Below, piece by piece: positions 15,992-25,052 of a DNA stretch of 64,000 nucleotides; position 1 is the first letter of the stretch, and the number at the start of each line of letters is the position of its first letter. The stretch is from assembly GCA_020633075.1 (NCBI GenBank), contig JACKEI010000003.1, positions 124,001-188,000 on the forward strand, given 5' to 3'. The stretch is from Sandaracinaceae bacterium. GTDB lineage: Bacteria; Myxococcota_A; Polyangia; Polyangiales; Houyiibacteriaceae. The translations under genes and the position numbers were made by a program. The notes under the pieces were generated by a model that ran no database searches, was not told where the DNA came from, and saw only the letters and a program-made list of their open reading frames with translations.

Positions 15992-16549
15992 CTACGGCGC
16001 GTCCCACTTGATGTTGCAGCCGATGCTGGGCACTTGCCGCTCGGAGACCGCCCCGCCCGCGAGCACGGCGTCGATGGCGGCGCGCAGGTCGGCGCCGCTC
16101 ACGGGGACGTCGTTGCTCGGGCGGCTTCCGTCGAGCTGACCGCGGTAGACCAGCGTGCGCGCCGCGTCGAAGAGAAAGAAGTCTGGCGTGCACGCGGCGT
16201 GGTAAGCGCGCGCCACGTCTTGCGTGGCGTCCATCAGGAAGGGGAAGCCCCAGCCCTGCTCGCGGGCGAGGCGGGCCATGGCCTCGGGGCCGTCCTGGGG
16301 GTGGGTGCGCAGGCTGTTGCTGTTGATGGCGACGATGGCCACGCCGCGCTCGGCGTAGTCACGCTCGAGCCGCGCGAGCTCCGCGCGCACGTGCACCACG
16401 AAGGGGCAGTGGTTGCAGATGAACATGACCAACAGGGCGGTGCCGGGGAGGTCGTCCAGCGTGATGGTGTTGCCGGTCACCGCGTCCGGCAGCGCGAAGG
16501 GGGGAGCGGGAGTCCCGAGGGGGAGCATCGTGGAAGGGGTGAGCGCCAT
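15992..16549 (-). CDS. Thioredoxin-like AhpC/TSA family protein
   Basis: A 185-residue thioredoxin-fold protein of the small peroxiredoxin/TlpA-like group. The sequence PAPPFALPDA opens the fold, then the active-site region MFICNHCPFV carries a CNHC (CxxC) pair on the first helix. Cis-proline is in ACTPDFFLFD. The NHCP form is common in a bacterial subfamily annotated as thioredoxin-family or redoxin proteins that act as thiol reductants; the exact partner is unknown. No signal peptide, so cytoplasmic. GAGGAGA lies just upstream of the ATG at 16549, a strong ribosome site. The gene is divergent from the TauD-type dioxygenase gene with 72 bp between starts. Confidence 0.8.
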   Translation of the reverse strand: MALTPSTMLPLGTPAPPFALPDAVTGNTITLDDLPGTALLVMFICNHCPFVVHVRAELARLERDYAERGVAIVAINSNSLRTHPQDGPEAMARLAREQGWGFPFLMDATQDVARAYHAACTPDFFLFDAARTLVYRGQLDGSRPSNDVPVSGADLRAAIDAVLAGGAVSERQVPSIGCNIKWDAP

Positions 16550-16621
16550 GGTTCTCCTCGTCTGCCCGGTAGGATGCCACGGCTCCGACACGCACGCGCT
16601 GCGTCGTGTAGATTCGGCGAC

Positions 16622-17479
16622 ATGAAGACGAAGCGGCACCCCGGCGCGGGCATCGAGATCTGGGACGTGGACCTGCGCGTGGCCGACGACGACACCTTCG
16701 CCCGGATCCGGGCGCTCTTCGACGAGCACGGGCTGCTCTTCTTCCGCGGGCAGGAGCTGAGTGAGGAGGACCACATCGCGCTCGCGCGGCGCTTCGGCAC
16801 CATCAACGTCAACCGCTTCTTCGTGGCGCACGCGGACTACCCCGAGATCGCGATGGTGGCGAAGGCCCCCGAGGAGCGCTTCAACATCGGGGGAGGCTGG
16901 CACACGGACCACTCGTACGACGTGGAGCCCGCACTAGGTTCCGTGTTGGTCGCGCGGGAGCTGCCCGCCACCGGCGGAGACACGTGCTTCGTCAGCATGT
17001 ACGACGCGTTCGCCACGCTCCCCGTGCGCGTGCAGGAGAGGCTGCGCGGCATGAACGCGGTGCACTCCTCGAAGCATGTCTTCGGCTCCAAGACCGCGCT
17101 CCTGCGACGGCTCACCGGCAGCCAGAACCAGGTCAAGAACCCGGAGCTCGCGGACGCCATGGAGGACGTGGTGCACCCGGTGGTGATCAAGCACCCCCTG
17201 TCTGGGCGCGAGGCGCTGTACGTGAACCCTGGCTTCACCATCCGCTTCGAGGGGCGCAGCCTGCTCCGCTCCCTACCGCTGCTGGGCTACCTCTACGCGC
17301 ACGCCACCCGCGCGCGCCGTGTCGCGAGATTCCAGTGGCAGCCCGGGTCGGTGGCCGTCTGGGACAACCGCGCGACGTGGCACTTCGCCAAGAACGACTA
17401 CGCAGGGCAGCGCCGCGTGATGCACCGCATCACCATCGACGGGTGCCCACTGACCGCCGCGCGCTCGGCTCGGGCCTGA
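16622..17479 (+). CDS. TauD/TfdA-family 2-oxoglutarate dioxygenase
   Basis: A 285-residue non-haem Fe(II)/2-oxoglutarate oxygenase. The metal ligands are H94 and D96 (GGWHTDHSY) and distal H254 (TWHFAKNDY), followed by the Arg-rich RRVMHR segment that binds 2-oxoglutarate. The N-terminal part shows the family pattern HGLLFFRGQELSEEDHIALARRFG. Members hydroxylate taurine, sulfonates, 2,4-D or small carboxylates; the substrate here cannot be told. No sulfonate transport genes are near. The ATG at 16622 gives the usual family N terminus. The gene runs convergent to the hybrid kinase gene. Confidence 0.85.
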   Translation: MKTKRHPGAGIEIWDVDLRVADDDTFARIRALFDEHGLLFFRGQELSEEDHIALARRFGTINVNRFFVAHADYPEIAMVAKAPEERFNIGGGWHTDHSYDVEPALGSVLVARELPATGGDTCFVSMYDAFATLPVRVQERLRGMNAVHSSKHVFGSKTALLRRLTGSQNQVKNPELADAMEDVVHPVVIKHPLSGREALYVNPGFTIRFEGRSLLRSLPLLGYLYAHATRARRVARFQWQPGSVAVWDNRATWHFAKNDYAGQRRVMHRITIDGCPLTAARSARA

Positions 17480-17552
17480 GCGCCTCGGTTCGGCTCGGCT
17501 GCCGCGTAGAGTCGGCGTCGTCGTGGCGAGCGGTCGCCAAACCGCCACGCGC

Positions 17553-19382
17553 TCAGGCGCTGTCGCGGGCCTGTGCCCGGACGGCTCGCTCCGCACGGCG
17601 CATGGTACGCAGCAGCGCGTCCATGGTGACGGGCTTGGCGAGGTAGTCGCGCATGCCCGCGTCCACGCAGCGTTGCCGGTCGCTCTCGAGCACGTTGGCC
17701 GTCAGCGCCACGATGTACGGTGCGACCGGAACGGTCGCGTGGATGCGTCGTGTGGCCTCGATGCCGTCCACCTCGGGCATCTGCATGTCCATGAGCACGA
17801 TGTCGACGGCCTGGTCGCGCACGCTCTCGACGGAGGCCGCGCCGCCCGTGACGACGGTGACGTGCTCGTACCCCAGCTGCATGAGCATCGCCGCGACGAC
17901 CTGACGGTTGACCGCCTGATCGTCGACCACCAGCACGCTGCACGCGGGCGCGAACGGGAGCGCCAGCTCGCCAGTATGCTCCCGAGGCGCCTGGCTGCGC
18001 GCGTCGGCGGTGACCACCGTGAAGCGGAACACGGAGCCGCCCCCCACCGCGTCGCCCACCTCGATGTCGCCACCCATCAAGCGCGCCAGCCGTGCGCAGA
18101 TGGCCAGGCCCAGCCCGGTGCCCTCGTGCGCCCGCGCCGTGCCCACATGGAGCTGCACGAAGGGCTCGAACATGCTCGCGCGGGCCTCCTCGGGCACCCC
18201 CGGGCCGGTGTCGCTGACGGCACACGTGAGCACCAGCTCCCGCTCGCTCCGCCGCGTAGAGCGCACCTCGACCAGCACGCCCCCGGTCTCCGTGAACTTG
18301 AGAGCGTTGGAGATCAGGTTGAGCAGCACCTGGCGAAAGCGGGTGCGGTCGAAGACCTGGACCCGCGGGTCGCAGTCGACGTCCATGCGCAGCGTCAGGC
18401 CCTTCGCCTTGGCGATGGGCGCCATCAGGGTGATCGCGCCGGTCACCTCCAAGTTCACGTCGGCCGGCTCGGGCTCGAGCAAGAGGGCGCCCGCCTCCAC
18501 CTTGGAGAAGTCCAGGATGTCGTTGATGACGCGCAGCAGCGCCCGCCCGCTCTCCTGGATGGTCTCCACGTGCCGACGCTCTTCCGGGCCGAGCGACGGG
18601 GACGCCGCCAAGAGGTCGGCGGTGCCGAGCACGCCGGTCATGGGGGTGCGCAGCTCGTGGCTCATGGTGGCCAAGAACGACGACTTGGCTGCGCTCGACG
18701 CCTTGGCTTGGAGATAGGCGTTGCGCACGGCCTGCTCGGCTTGCCACAGGAGGCCACGGTAGACCTGAAAGCCGAACGCTAGGGAGGCGCCGAGGCCGAT
18801 GCAGGCGGCCAGGATCCCCACGCGGGTCTCGAGCTCCAGGGGCTGTGGGGGCAGCAGCAGCGAGGTGATGGTCAGCAGCGTGGGCAGCGCCACCACGAGA
18901 AAGGCGAGGTCGCGCCCCATGATGACGAACGAGAGCGACGCCAAGATGGTGACACCCGTGAACACGATGTCGCTCAGCTTGGCTCCATGCATGCCCGTGG
19001 CGGCGAGCGTCAGCGTGGGCATCAGCAGCGCGAGGCCCACCGTGTAAAGGCGCACCCCCGTGTGCGCAAAGCGCTGAGCAAAGGCGACCCCCACGAGCGC
19101 GTAGACGACGATCACGCCGCGCAACGCCAACGCCAGGGGTGCGGCACCGTTCGCCCGCAGCGCGATCACGACCAGGTAGGTGATCAAGAGCGCGATGCAG
19201 AGGGAGCGCGTGGTGCGTCCGTCCATGGGCCGCTTGGTGTTCACCAGCGTCCACATCTCGACGTGGCGAGACCGCTCGCCGCTGCCGAGCGGGTCGGCCC
19301 ACGAGCTCAACGGGTCGCTGAGTCTCGGATCGGGAGTCGGCTGGCGACGGGGGGGGTCCAAGCGGAGCACAGCGTATCGCAT
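17553..19382 (-). CDS. Hybrid sensor histidine kinase/response regulator
   Basis: A 609-residue membrane kinase. A cytoplasmic lead of about 58 residues is followed by six or so transmembrane helices (about 60-210) with short loops and no large external domain. A short coiled coil leads to HisKA with phospho-acceptor H242 (SHELRTPM), then an HATPase domain with N359 (LISNALKFT), DTGPGV (391-396) and GTGLGL (421-426). A C-terminal receiver domain (about 482-600) has D487/D488, phospho-acceptor D532 (MDMQMP) and K583. No output domain is present, so the signal must be passed to another protein through a phosphotransfer step. The input is probably sensed within the membrane. It stands alone, with no response regulator adjacent. 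A start at M43 or M53 is also possible. Confidence 0.9.
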   Translation of the reverse strand: MRYAVLRLDPPRRQPTPDPRLSDPLSSWADPLGSGERSRHVEMWTLVNTKRPMDGRTTRSLCIALLITYLVVIALRANGAAPLALALRGVIVVYALVGVAFAQRFAHTGVRLYTVGLALLMPTLTLAATGMHGAKLSDIVFTGVTILASLSFVIMGRDLAFLVVALPTLLTITSLLLPPQPLELETRVGILAACIGLGASLAFGFQVYRGLLWQAEQAVRNAYLQAKASSAAKSSFLATMSHELRTPMTGVLGTADLLAASPSLGPEERRHVETIQESGRALLRVINDILDFSKVEAGALLLEPEPADVNLEVTGAITLMAPIAKAKGLTLRMDVDCDPRVQVFDRTRFRQVLLNLISNALKFTETGGVLVEVRSTRRSERELVLTCAVSDTGPGVPEEARASMFEPFVQLHVGTARAHEGTGLGLAICARLARLMGGDIEVGDAVGGGSVFRFTVVTADARSQAPREHTGELALPFAPACSVLVVDDQAVNRQVVAAMLMQLGYEHVTVVTGGAASVESVRDQAVDIVLMDMQMPEVDGIEATRRIHATVPVAPYIVALTANVLESDRQRCVDAGMRDYLAKPVTMDALLRTMRRAERAVRAQARDSA

Positions 19383-19449
19383 TGGAACGCCAACGTGCTC
19401 GCTTCGTCATGATGCTGCGCGGCGAGGACGCGTGTCTCTCAGCGGTCGG

Positions 19450-20433
19450 TCAGCGGGTGGCGCGCCACCAGGGGTCCACGCCCTCCACGTGCGCCACCTC
19501 GAACGGCCTCCCCAGGCGCGGCGTGAGCACCCGCTGCCCGGACTGCGCGGCCAGGCGCACGAGGGTCTCGGCGGGCTCGTCCCAGGCGTGCAGGGCGAGG
19601 TCGAAGGTGCTCCAGTGCACCGGGAAGAGGGCGTCCCCACGCAGCATGGCGCACGCGCGCAGCGCGTTCTCGGGGCCGAGGTGAATGCTGCCCCAGGCCG
19701 GGTGAAAGGCGCCGATCTCGACCATCACCACGTCGAAGGGCCCAAAGCGCTGGCCCACCTCCGCGAACTCGTCGGTGAGCCCTGTGTCCCCCGAGAAGAA
19801 CACGCGCCTCTCGGCCGTGGTCATGACCCACGACGACCACAGCGTGCGGTTGCGGTCCAGCAGCGTGCGCCCCGAGAAGTGCTGTGCGGGGGTGGCCGTG
19901 AAGCGCAGCGCGCCGCCGGGTAGCGTGTAGTCCTCCCACCAGTCCAGCTCCACGATCCGCTGAGGGTCCACGCCCAGGCCCTCGAGCCGCGCCCCCACGC
20001 CCAGCGACGTGATGACGGGCACGTCCAGCTTGGCAATGTGCCGCATGCTGGAGGCACACAGGTGGTCGTAGTGGTCGTGCGAGAGCAGCACGGCGTCCAG
20101 CGGGGGCAGCTGCGTCAGCGCAGCGGGAGTCCGGTGAAAGCGCTTGGGCCCGCTGAACGAGACGGGCGAGACCCGCTCGCCGAACACCGGGTCCGTGAGC
20201 ACGCGCACCCCGTCGATCTCCACCAGCACCGTGCTGTGACCCAGCCACGTGAGGCGCAGGCCCGACTGCACGGACCGAACCCAGGTGGGCAGGGGGCTCT
20301 CGACCGGCAACGGTCTGTCCGGCCGTCGCCGCCCTGCGCCGAGCACGAAGTCGCGCATGACCGGCCACGGGGGGCCTTGCAGTCGCGGGCCGAGCCCGCT
20401 GGGGTTGTGAAAGCGTCCGTCCGCGCCGAACAA
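19450..20433 (-). CDS. MBL-fold metallo-hydrolase (UlaG/NAPE-PLD-like)
   Basis: A 327-residue metallo-beta-lactamase-fold protein. The zinc motif is SHDHYDHL (HxHxDH), preceded by WLGHSTVLVEIDG and VLTDPVFG. Later ligands are in TPAQHFSGR, FFSGDTG and PVHW. The order and spacing are those of the UlaG/NAPE-PLD-like group, whose members hydrolyse phosphodiester or lactone bonds, often of lipids; the substrate is unknown. No signal peptide is evident. The start is uncertain: no ATG lies close upstream, and the TTG at 20433 keeps the conserved RFHNPSG segment that normally opens these proteins. The gene is divergent from the TVP38-like gene. Confidence 0.8.
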   Translation of the reverse strand: MFGADGRFHNPSGLGPRLQGPPWPVMRDFVLGAGRRRPDRPLPVESPLPTWVRSVQSGLRLTWLGHSTVLVEIDGVRVLTDPVFGERVSPVSFSGPKRFHRTPAALTQLPPLDAVLLSHDHYDHLCASSMRHIAKLDVPVITSLGVGARLEGLGVDPQRIVELDWWEDYTLPGGALRFTATPAQHFSGRTLLDRNRTLWSSWVMTTAERRVFFSGDTGLTDEFAEVGQRFGPFDVVMVEIGAFHPAWGSIHLGPENALRACAMLRGDALFPVHWSTFDLALHAWDEPAETLVRLAAQSGQRVLTPRLGRPFEVAHVEGVDPWWRATR

Positions 20434-20563
20434 GCTCGAGGAGCGCGCGCGCTCGAGGCGTAAGCCGGAGAGGAGGGGGGTGGTGGCGGTTGACTCCCCG
20501 CCGGTTTGGGTCGAATGCTGGGTCACGCTTTGCGCTTGGTCGCGACAGACCCGAGAGCGTGAC

Positions 20564-21280
20564 GTGACGAACCAAGTGCTGCCTACCCAACCCACCACGA
20601 CCCCTCCCGCTTCGTCGAAGCGCGCCGCCAAGCTGCTGCTCGTCTTCGCGGTCGTGCTGCTGCTGGTGGTGGCGCAGCGCTTCGGGGTGCTCGCGGCCCT
20701 GTCGGAGCCCGCGCAGCTGCGCGAGTGGATCGTGGAGCGTGGCGCGTACGGGCAGCTGGCGTTCGTGGTGGCCTTCGCGTTGCTGCAGCCCTTCGGCGTG
20801 CCGGGCACCATCTTCGTGCTGGTCGCGCCCATCCTCTGGCCCTGGCAGGAGGCCTTCGCCCTCTCCATGGCCGGCACCATGGCGGCCAGCGTGATTGGCT
20901 TCTCGTTCTCGCGCTTCGTCGCGCGGGACTGGGTCTCTGCCCGCATCCCGGAGCGCTTCCGACGCTACGAAGAGGCGCTCGAGCGCCGAGCCTTCGCCAC
21001 GGTCGTCACCCTGCGCTTCCTGCTCTGGATGCCGCAGGCGCTGCACGCCTTCTTCGGCGTCTCGCGCGTGCCGTTCTGGACCCACTTCTGGGGCTCGCTC
21101 GTGGGCTACACCCTCCCGCTGCTGGCCACGGCCTTCTTCGGCGAGAGGCTGTTCGAGTTCTTTGCGAACGTGCCGAGCCAGGTCTGGGTCACCGTGGGCG
21201 CGGCGCTCGTGTTGCTGGCGTTCGGGCTCGGGTTCTGGCGCTGGTCGCGGCGCAACAAGGCCTCAGCCAGCGCCGGGTAG
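20564..21280 (+). CDS. TVP38/TMEM64 (DedA-like, VTT domain) membrane protein
   Basis: A 238-residue inner-membrane protein with about six hydrophobic segments. The VTT/SNARE-associated core is visible as FALLQPFGVPGTIFVLVAP, then SMAGTMAASVIGFSFSRFVAR and LRFLLWMPQALHAFFGVSRVPFW. Relatives are lipid scramblase-like or undecaprenyl-phosphate/phospholipid-flipping proteins. The start is a GTG at 20564; the frame continues upstream but over the neighbour's start region and with a poor N terminus. Its 3' end overlaps the end of the convergent TauE-like gene by 18 bp. Confidence 0.8.
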   Translation: MTNQVLPTQPTTTPPASSKRAAKLLLVFAVVLLLVVAQRFGVLAALSEPAQLREWIVERGAYGQLAFVVAFALLQPFGVPGTIFVLVAPILWPWQEAFALSMAGTMAASVIGFSFSRFVARDWVSARIPERFRRYEEALERRAFATVVTLRFLLWMPQALHAFFGVSRVPFWTHFWGSLVGYTLPLLATAFFGERLFEFFANVPSQVWVTVGAALVLLAFGLGFWRWSRRNKASASAG

Positions 21281-22036
21281 GCGCTCCGCCAAGAGCGGCC
21301 CCAGGGCCCCGCTCAGGGCGATGACGTACAGCAACCCCACGGCGATGCGCTGCACCGTCGCGACCTCGAAGCGCGCGCTGACACGCATCCCGAGCCGCGC
21401 CCCCAGCCACAGGCACGGGGTCAGCGCCACACCCAGCCCGAAGGTGAGCAAGACCTCCGCGCCGAAGCGCAGCGCGAGGGTGGTGACCATGACGGGCACC
21501 ACCAGCACGAACTGGCTCCACAAGAAGGCGCGGTAACGGTCCACGCTGAAGCGGTGCGCGAGCGCGTAGAGCACGAGCGGAGGGCCACCCATCCCCGCCA
21601 GCCCCGACAGGAGCCCGCTGACGCTGCCCGCCACCACCTTCCAGACGGGCGCTACCGTGTCGCGTGGGGCTGGCCGCCAGAGCTGCCGCACGCCCAGCGC
21701 GACGAACAGCAAGACGCCCACGCCCTGCTTCACGCGCGCGGGGCCTGCGTCCGAGAGCAGCTGCATGCCCAGCATCCCCACGGGCACCGTGAGCGCTTGG
21801 ATCACAGCCATCCCGAACGCGTCGGGCCAGTTCACCTCGTGGCGTACGGAGCGCAGGCCAATGAGCAGCTGTACCAGCCCTGCGCCCACCGAGAGCGCCA
21901 CCGCGTTGGCCAGCGGGAAGCCCAAGTAGATCAGCAGAGGCACCGAGAACAACCCCATCCCAAAGCCGGCAATGGTCTGCACGAACGAGCCGCCGACGAC
22001 GACCAGCGCGGCCCCCAACACCTGCTCGAGGCTCAC
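21263..22036 (-). CDS. TauE/SafE-family sulfite exporter-like permease
   Basis: A 257-residue permease with about eight transmembrane helices. Two related halves are visible, GGSFVQTIAGFGMGLFSVPLL and AGSVSGLLSGLAGMGGPPLVLY, each with the glycine-rich re-entrant motif of the TauE/SafE (DUF81) family. Members export sulfite, sulfoacetate or other small organic anions. The GTG start at 22036 overlaps the stop of the DUF3604 gene (GTGA), so translation is coupled and the two proteins probably work on the same compound. The 3' end overlaps the TVP38-like gene on the other strand. Confidence 0.8.
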   Translation of the reverse strand: MSLEQVLGAALVVVGGSFVQTIAGFGMGLFSVPLLIYLGFPLANAVALSVGAGLVQLLIGLRSVRHEVNWPDAFGMAVIQALTVPVGMLGMQLLSDAGPARVKQGVGVLLFVALGVRQLWRPAPRDTVAPVWKVVAGSVSGLLSGLAGMGGPPLVLYALAHRFSVDRYRAFLWSQFVLVVPVMVTTLALRFGAEVLLTFGLGVALTPCLWLGARLGMRVSARFEVATVQRIAVGLLYVIALSGALGPLLAERLPGAG

Positions 22037-24111
22037 GGGGTGGCTTCCGCCGGGTAGAACCAGATCGGGCTGCTCCAGGCGCGCTCTTGGATCACGGGCT
22101 CCACCGTGCGGTTGTCGCAGCAGCGGTGCGTGGCGTTGTCGGGCCCGCAGCGCACCCCCACGCACGACTCCGGGTAGAGCCCCACCTCTGGGGCGCAGCA
22201 GGCCCTGTCGATGGGCCGGGTGCCCGCGCAGTTGTACTGCTCCCGCACGCACACGTGCGTGGTCCAGCGGCAGGTGGGCACCTCCAGCACGCGCACGTAG
22301 TAGTACGCGTGCTCGCGGGGGTCGAAGGTGGGGTCGCGGAAGGTCGTGCAGATCTGGTCGGAGCCGGCGCTGCTCGGCTCGCAGGTGCTCAGGTTCACGT
22401 CCCGCCCGATGCCGCGGTCACCGTAGACGTCGAAGACCTGCACGCGCGGCGTGCCGTCCACCCCGAGGGTGCCCTTGATGACCTGCACGCGCTGCAGGTG
22501 CGCTCCCTGGGGGTCGCGCAACGCGGTGATCGCGAGGGTCGGCGCGCCACCGCCCACCGGCTGCGCGCCGAGCTCGCCGCCCATGGAGACGCCGGTCTCG
22601 TAGGCGTGGGCCACGCGGTCGGGGCGCTCGCACCAGGCGTCGCCCAGCTCCCAGCCGGCGAACACGCGCAGCGCGATGCGCGGGCCGCTCGTGGCGTAGG
22701 TCTCGCGTCGACGCAGCGCGCCGAAGATGCCCTCACGGCTGTTCTCCTCGGCCCACACCGCGGCCAGCCCGCCACCGCCGAAGTAGATGTTGTCCGGGAA
22801 GGTCGACTGGTCCGCGCGCACCTCCGCCCCTTCGCCCGCGCCGCCGCCGCCCAGGAAGGCGCTCTCCTCGACCGCGCCGGGCAGCCCCAGGTGCGTGTCC
22901 GTGCTGCCGATGAAGCCGACGGAAAAGGGGTTCACGCGCAGCTCGCGGTGCACGCTCATGCCGGTGGCGAGCGCCGAGCGCACGAAGGACTCCTCGCGCA
23001 CCGCGTTGGGCTTGTCGCGGCCGGCCGCCGCGAGGTCCCCGTAGGGCACCAGCTCGAAGCCGCAGTCCTCGTCGCCCGTGAGCCCACCGCGCACGCACTC
23101 GCTCGCGCCCTTGTGCTGGAAGATCTCTACCAGCGGCTCCATGTAGGCGCGCCGGCGCGCGTGCTCCAGCGAGAAGCGATCCGCCCCGCTCTCCCAGGGT
23201 GCGAACATGACGCCGGCGCTCAGGTTGCTGTTGTGGGGGATGGCCAGCACGTCGCAGCCCTCACCCGTGCGCAGGCACTCCCGCTCCAAGCGGCGCCACA
23301 GCTGCTCGATGCTGCTGGCGCGCACGTAGTCGGCGGGCAGCGCGGGGACGATGTTGTTCCGGAAGATGACGTTGCGGTGCAGGTTGGCCGCCACGCGGAT
23401 GGAGACGCTCGGCGTCGCCGACCACTCGTAGGCGTGGAGCGTGGTGAAGCGGCAGTCGGTGCTCTTGTCGTAGGCGGCCTCGGTGGCGTCCTGCAGGTCC
23501 ACCCACACCGAGGCTTGATACTGCATGCAGGTGGCGGCGCCCCAGCCGCACAGGAAGGGGTCCCGTACGAGGCTGCCGCTGCCCGTCAGGAAGCTGTGCA
23601 GCATGATGAACGCGCTGCGCTCCCGGTTGCGGAACGCCCGGCAGCCGCGGCGGTCGTAGGCCGGGCCGCCGCGGTCCGAGCACGCGCCCACGACGCCCAG
23701 GAATTCCGCGTGGTCGGTGACCGCCGCGAAGTCCAGGGGCCGCCGGAGCTGCGCGTGACGCGTGGGCTGGTCGGCCTCGTCGTACGGGCCAATGCCGACG
23801 CTCTCGCCACGCGCGAAGCGGTAGGCGTCGGTGGGCGTCATGCGCGTGCCCTGCATGTTGGCGTCCAGGGACAGCTCGGTGTGCACGTGCAGGTCCCCGA
23901 AGAAGACCTGCCGCTCGCGGTCGAAGTGCGCGCAGCGCCCCAGCGTCTCCGTCGTCCGGGCGACCAGCGGCGCGCGGGCCTTCAGCCCCGCGTTGGCGAT
24001 GGAGGTCGGCGACGCCGTACGCCCGCACGCGACCAGGGTCAGCAGGGCGAGCGTGACGTGGGCGAAGCGCGGGAGTGTGGGGTGGGGGCGGGGCATGAGG
24101 CGGGGAGCCAT
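22033..24111 (-). CDS. DUF3604 (PHP-like) lipoprotein, probable metal-dependent hydrolase
   Basis: A 692-residue exported protein. A short signal peptide ends in the lipobox LVACG (Cys near residue 29). The DUF3604 core begins with FFGDLHVHTELSLDA and contains DFAAVTDHAEFLG, LHAYEWSA, IPHNSNLSAG and IGSTDTHLG, which are metal-ligand-type motifs of PHP-like phosphoesterases. The C-terminal 90 residues are Cys-rich (CCAPEV, CRW..CVREQYNC, RCCDN) and probably disulphide bonded outside the cytoplasm. The reaction is not known for this family. Two ATGs, at 24111 and 24096, lie in a tandem 15-bp duplication, so the start is ambiguous by five residues. The TauE-like gene follows in a GTGA overlap. 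Confidence 0.8.
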   Translation of the reverse strand: MAPRLMPRPHPTLPRFAHVTLALLTLVACGRTASPTSIANAGLKARAPLVARTTETLGRCAHFDRERQVFFGDLHVHTELSLDANMQGTRMTPTDAYRFARGESVGIGPYDEADQPTRHAQLRRPLDFAAVTDHAEFLGVVGACSDRGGPAYDRRGCRAFRNRERSAFIMLHSFLTGSGSLVRDPFLCGWGAATCMQYQASVWVDLQDATEAAYDKSTDCRFTTLHAYEWSATPSVSIRVAANLHRNVIFRNNIVPALPADYVRASSIEQLWRRLERECLRTGEGCDVLAIPHNSNLSAGVMFAPWESGADRFSLEHARRRAYMEPLVEIFQHKGASECVRGGLTGDEDCGFELVPYGDLAAAGRDKPNAVREESFVRSALATGMSVHRELRVNPFSVGFIGSTDTHLGLPGAVEESAFLGGGGAGEGAEVRADQSTFPDNIYFGGGGLAAVWAEENSREGIFGALRRRETYATSGPRIALRVFAGWELGDAWCERPDRVAHAYETGVSMGGELGAQPVGGGAPTLAITALRDPQGAHLQRVQVIKGTLGVDGTPRVQVFDVYGDRGIGRDVNLSTCEPSSAGSDQICTTFRDPTFDPREHAYYYVRVLEVPTCRWTTHVCVREQYNCAGTRPIDRACCAPEVGLYPESCVGVRCGPDNATHRCCDNRTVEPVIQERAWSSPIWFYPAEATP

Positions 24112-24123
24112 GAGGCGGGGAGC
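24094..24123. repeat. Tandem 15-bp duplication at the DUF3604 start
   Basis: CATGAGGCGGGGAGC occurs twice head to tail (24094-24108, 24109-24123). Each copy carries a start codon for the minus-strand DUF3604 gene, adding MAPRL in front of MPRPH. This looks like a recent slippage duplication. Confidence 0.7.
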
Positions 24124-24320
24124 CGGAGTATGGCAAGCCCAAACGGCACCCCCAAATCGAACGCGCAACGACCGTCCGTCGCTCGCCGGGACCAGTCGAA
24201 GGGTCGAGCCGCTCGTCAGGGGTCCGCCGTCGCAGGTACCGCTGAGGCCGCCGTGAAGCGCCTTGCCTCGCGCGCGCTTGCTCCTTGACAGGCCGCGCCC
24301 CCATCTGGGAAGCACGTGCC

Positions 24321-24986
24321 GTGCACACGCCTCGACCTGGTATCGACGTCCAACGCGAGCGCGTCTTGGATGCCCTCGAGCGCCTGCTCGAGCATCGCGG
24401 CATGGAGGAGGTGAAAGCCACCATGTTGGCGGACGAGGCGGGCATGTCGCGGGCCACGTTCTATCGAGCCTACCCCTCGGTCGAGGCGCTCCTCGAGGCC
24501 TGCTACGCTCGCTTCTCGGAGCGCGTCACCAGGCGGCTCGCTGCGTTTCTGAGCGACGAGGAGCAGAGCGCGGAGTGGCTGTCCGGGATCGTGAACGCGG
24601 TCGTGGACGACGCGGCGCGCACGCGGCACGTCCTGGTGGCCATGTTCCGCGAAGAGCTGCGCCCCGGGGCGACCGCGCGCGGGTCACGCCACCAGCGGCT
24701 CGAGACGCAGGTGGACATGCTCGGCGAGTGGTGGGTTCGCAGCACGGGGACAGCAAGCGACCGCAGCGTGATCTACACGCTCGCCCTGCTGCTGCAGATC
24801 GTGGGCGTGCACGTGGCGCTCCACCCGGAGTTCTTGCCCTCCCAGCGCGACGACCTGAAGCGCGCGAGCTCGTTCGTCATTCGCGCCACCATCGACGCCT
24901 ATCGCAGCGCGTCGCCGGCGAGCGCCACGTCCGGCACCAAGTCGGCCAAGGCGGCCAAGGCGGCCGAGTCCGCCCAGGCGAAGTAG
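24321..24986 (+). CDS. TetR/AcrR-family transcriptional regulator
   Basis: A 221-residue TetR-type regulator. The helix-turn-helix lies near residues 12-60: VQRERVLDALERLLEHRG ... TMLADEAGMSRATFYRAYPSVEALL. The ligand domain follows, with HTLALLLQ-type helices, and the C terminus ends in an Ala/Lys repeat (KSAKAAKAAESAQAK) of low complexity. The GTG at 24321 is preferred; a TTG at 24285 would add 12 residues without a better ribosome site. No clear palindrome was found within 200 bp upstream. The AEC transporter gene begins 66 bp downstream, so the regulator may control it. Confidence 0.8.
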   Translation: MHTPRPGIDVQRERVLDALERLLEHRGMEEVKATMLADEAGMSRATFYRAYPSVEALLEACYARFSERVTRRLAAFLSDEEQSAEWLSGIVNAVVDDAARTRHVLVAMFREELRPGATARGSRHQRLETQVDMLGEWWVRSTGTASDRSVIYTLALLLQIVGVHVALHPEFLPSQRDDLKRASSFVIRATIDAYRSASPASATSGTKSAKAAKAAESAQAK

Positions 24987-25052
24987 GACCGGGGCTCTCG
25001 GCGCCGAGCGCGCGGGTTGCCCGTCCGCGTCGACGCTGCCAGCTTCGCCCCC

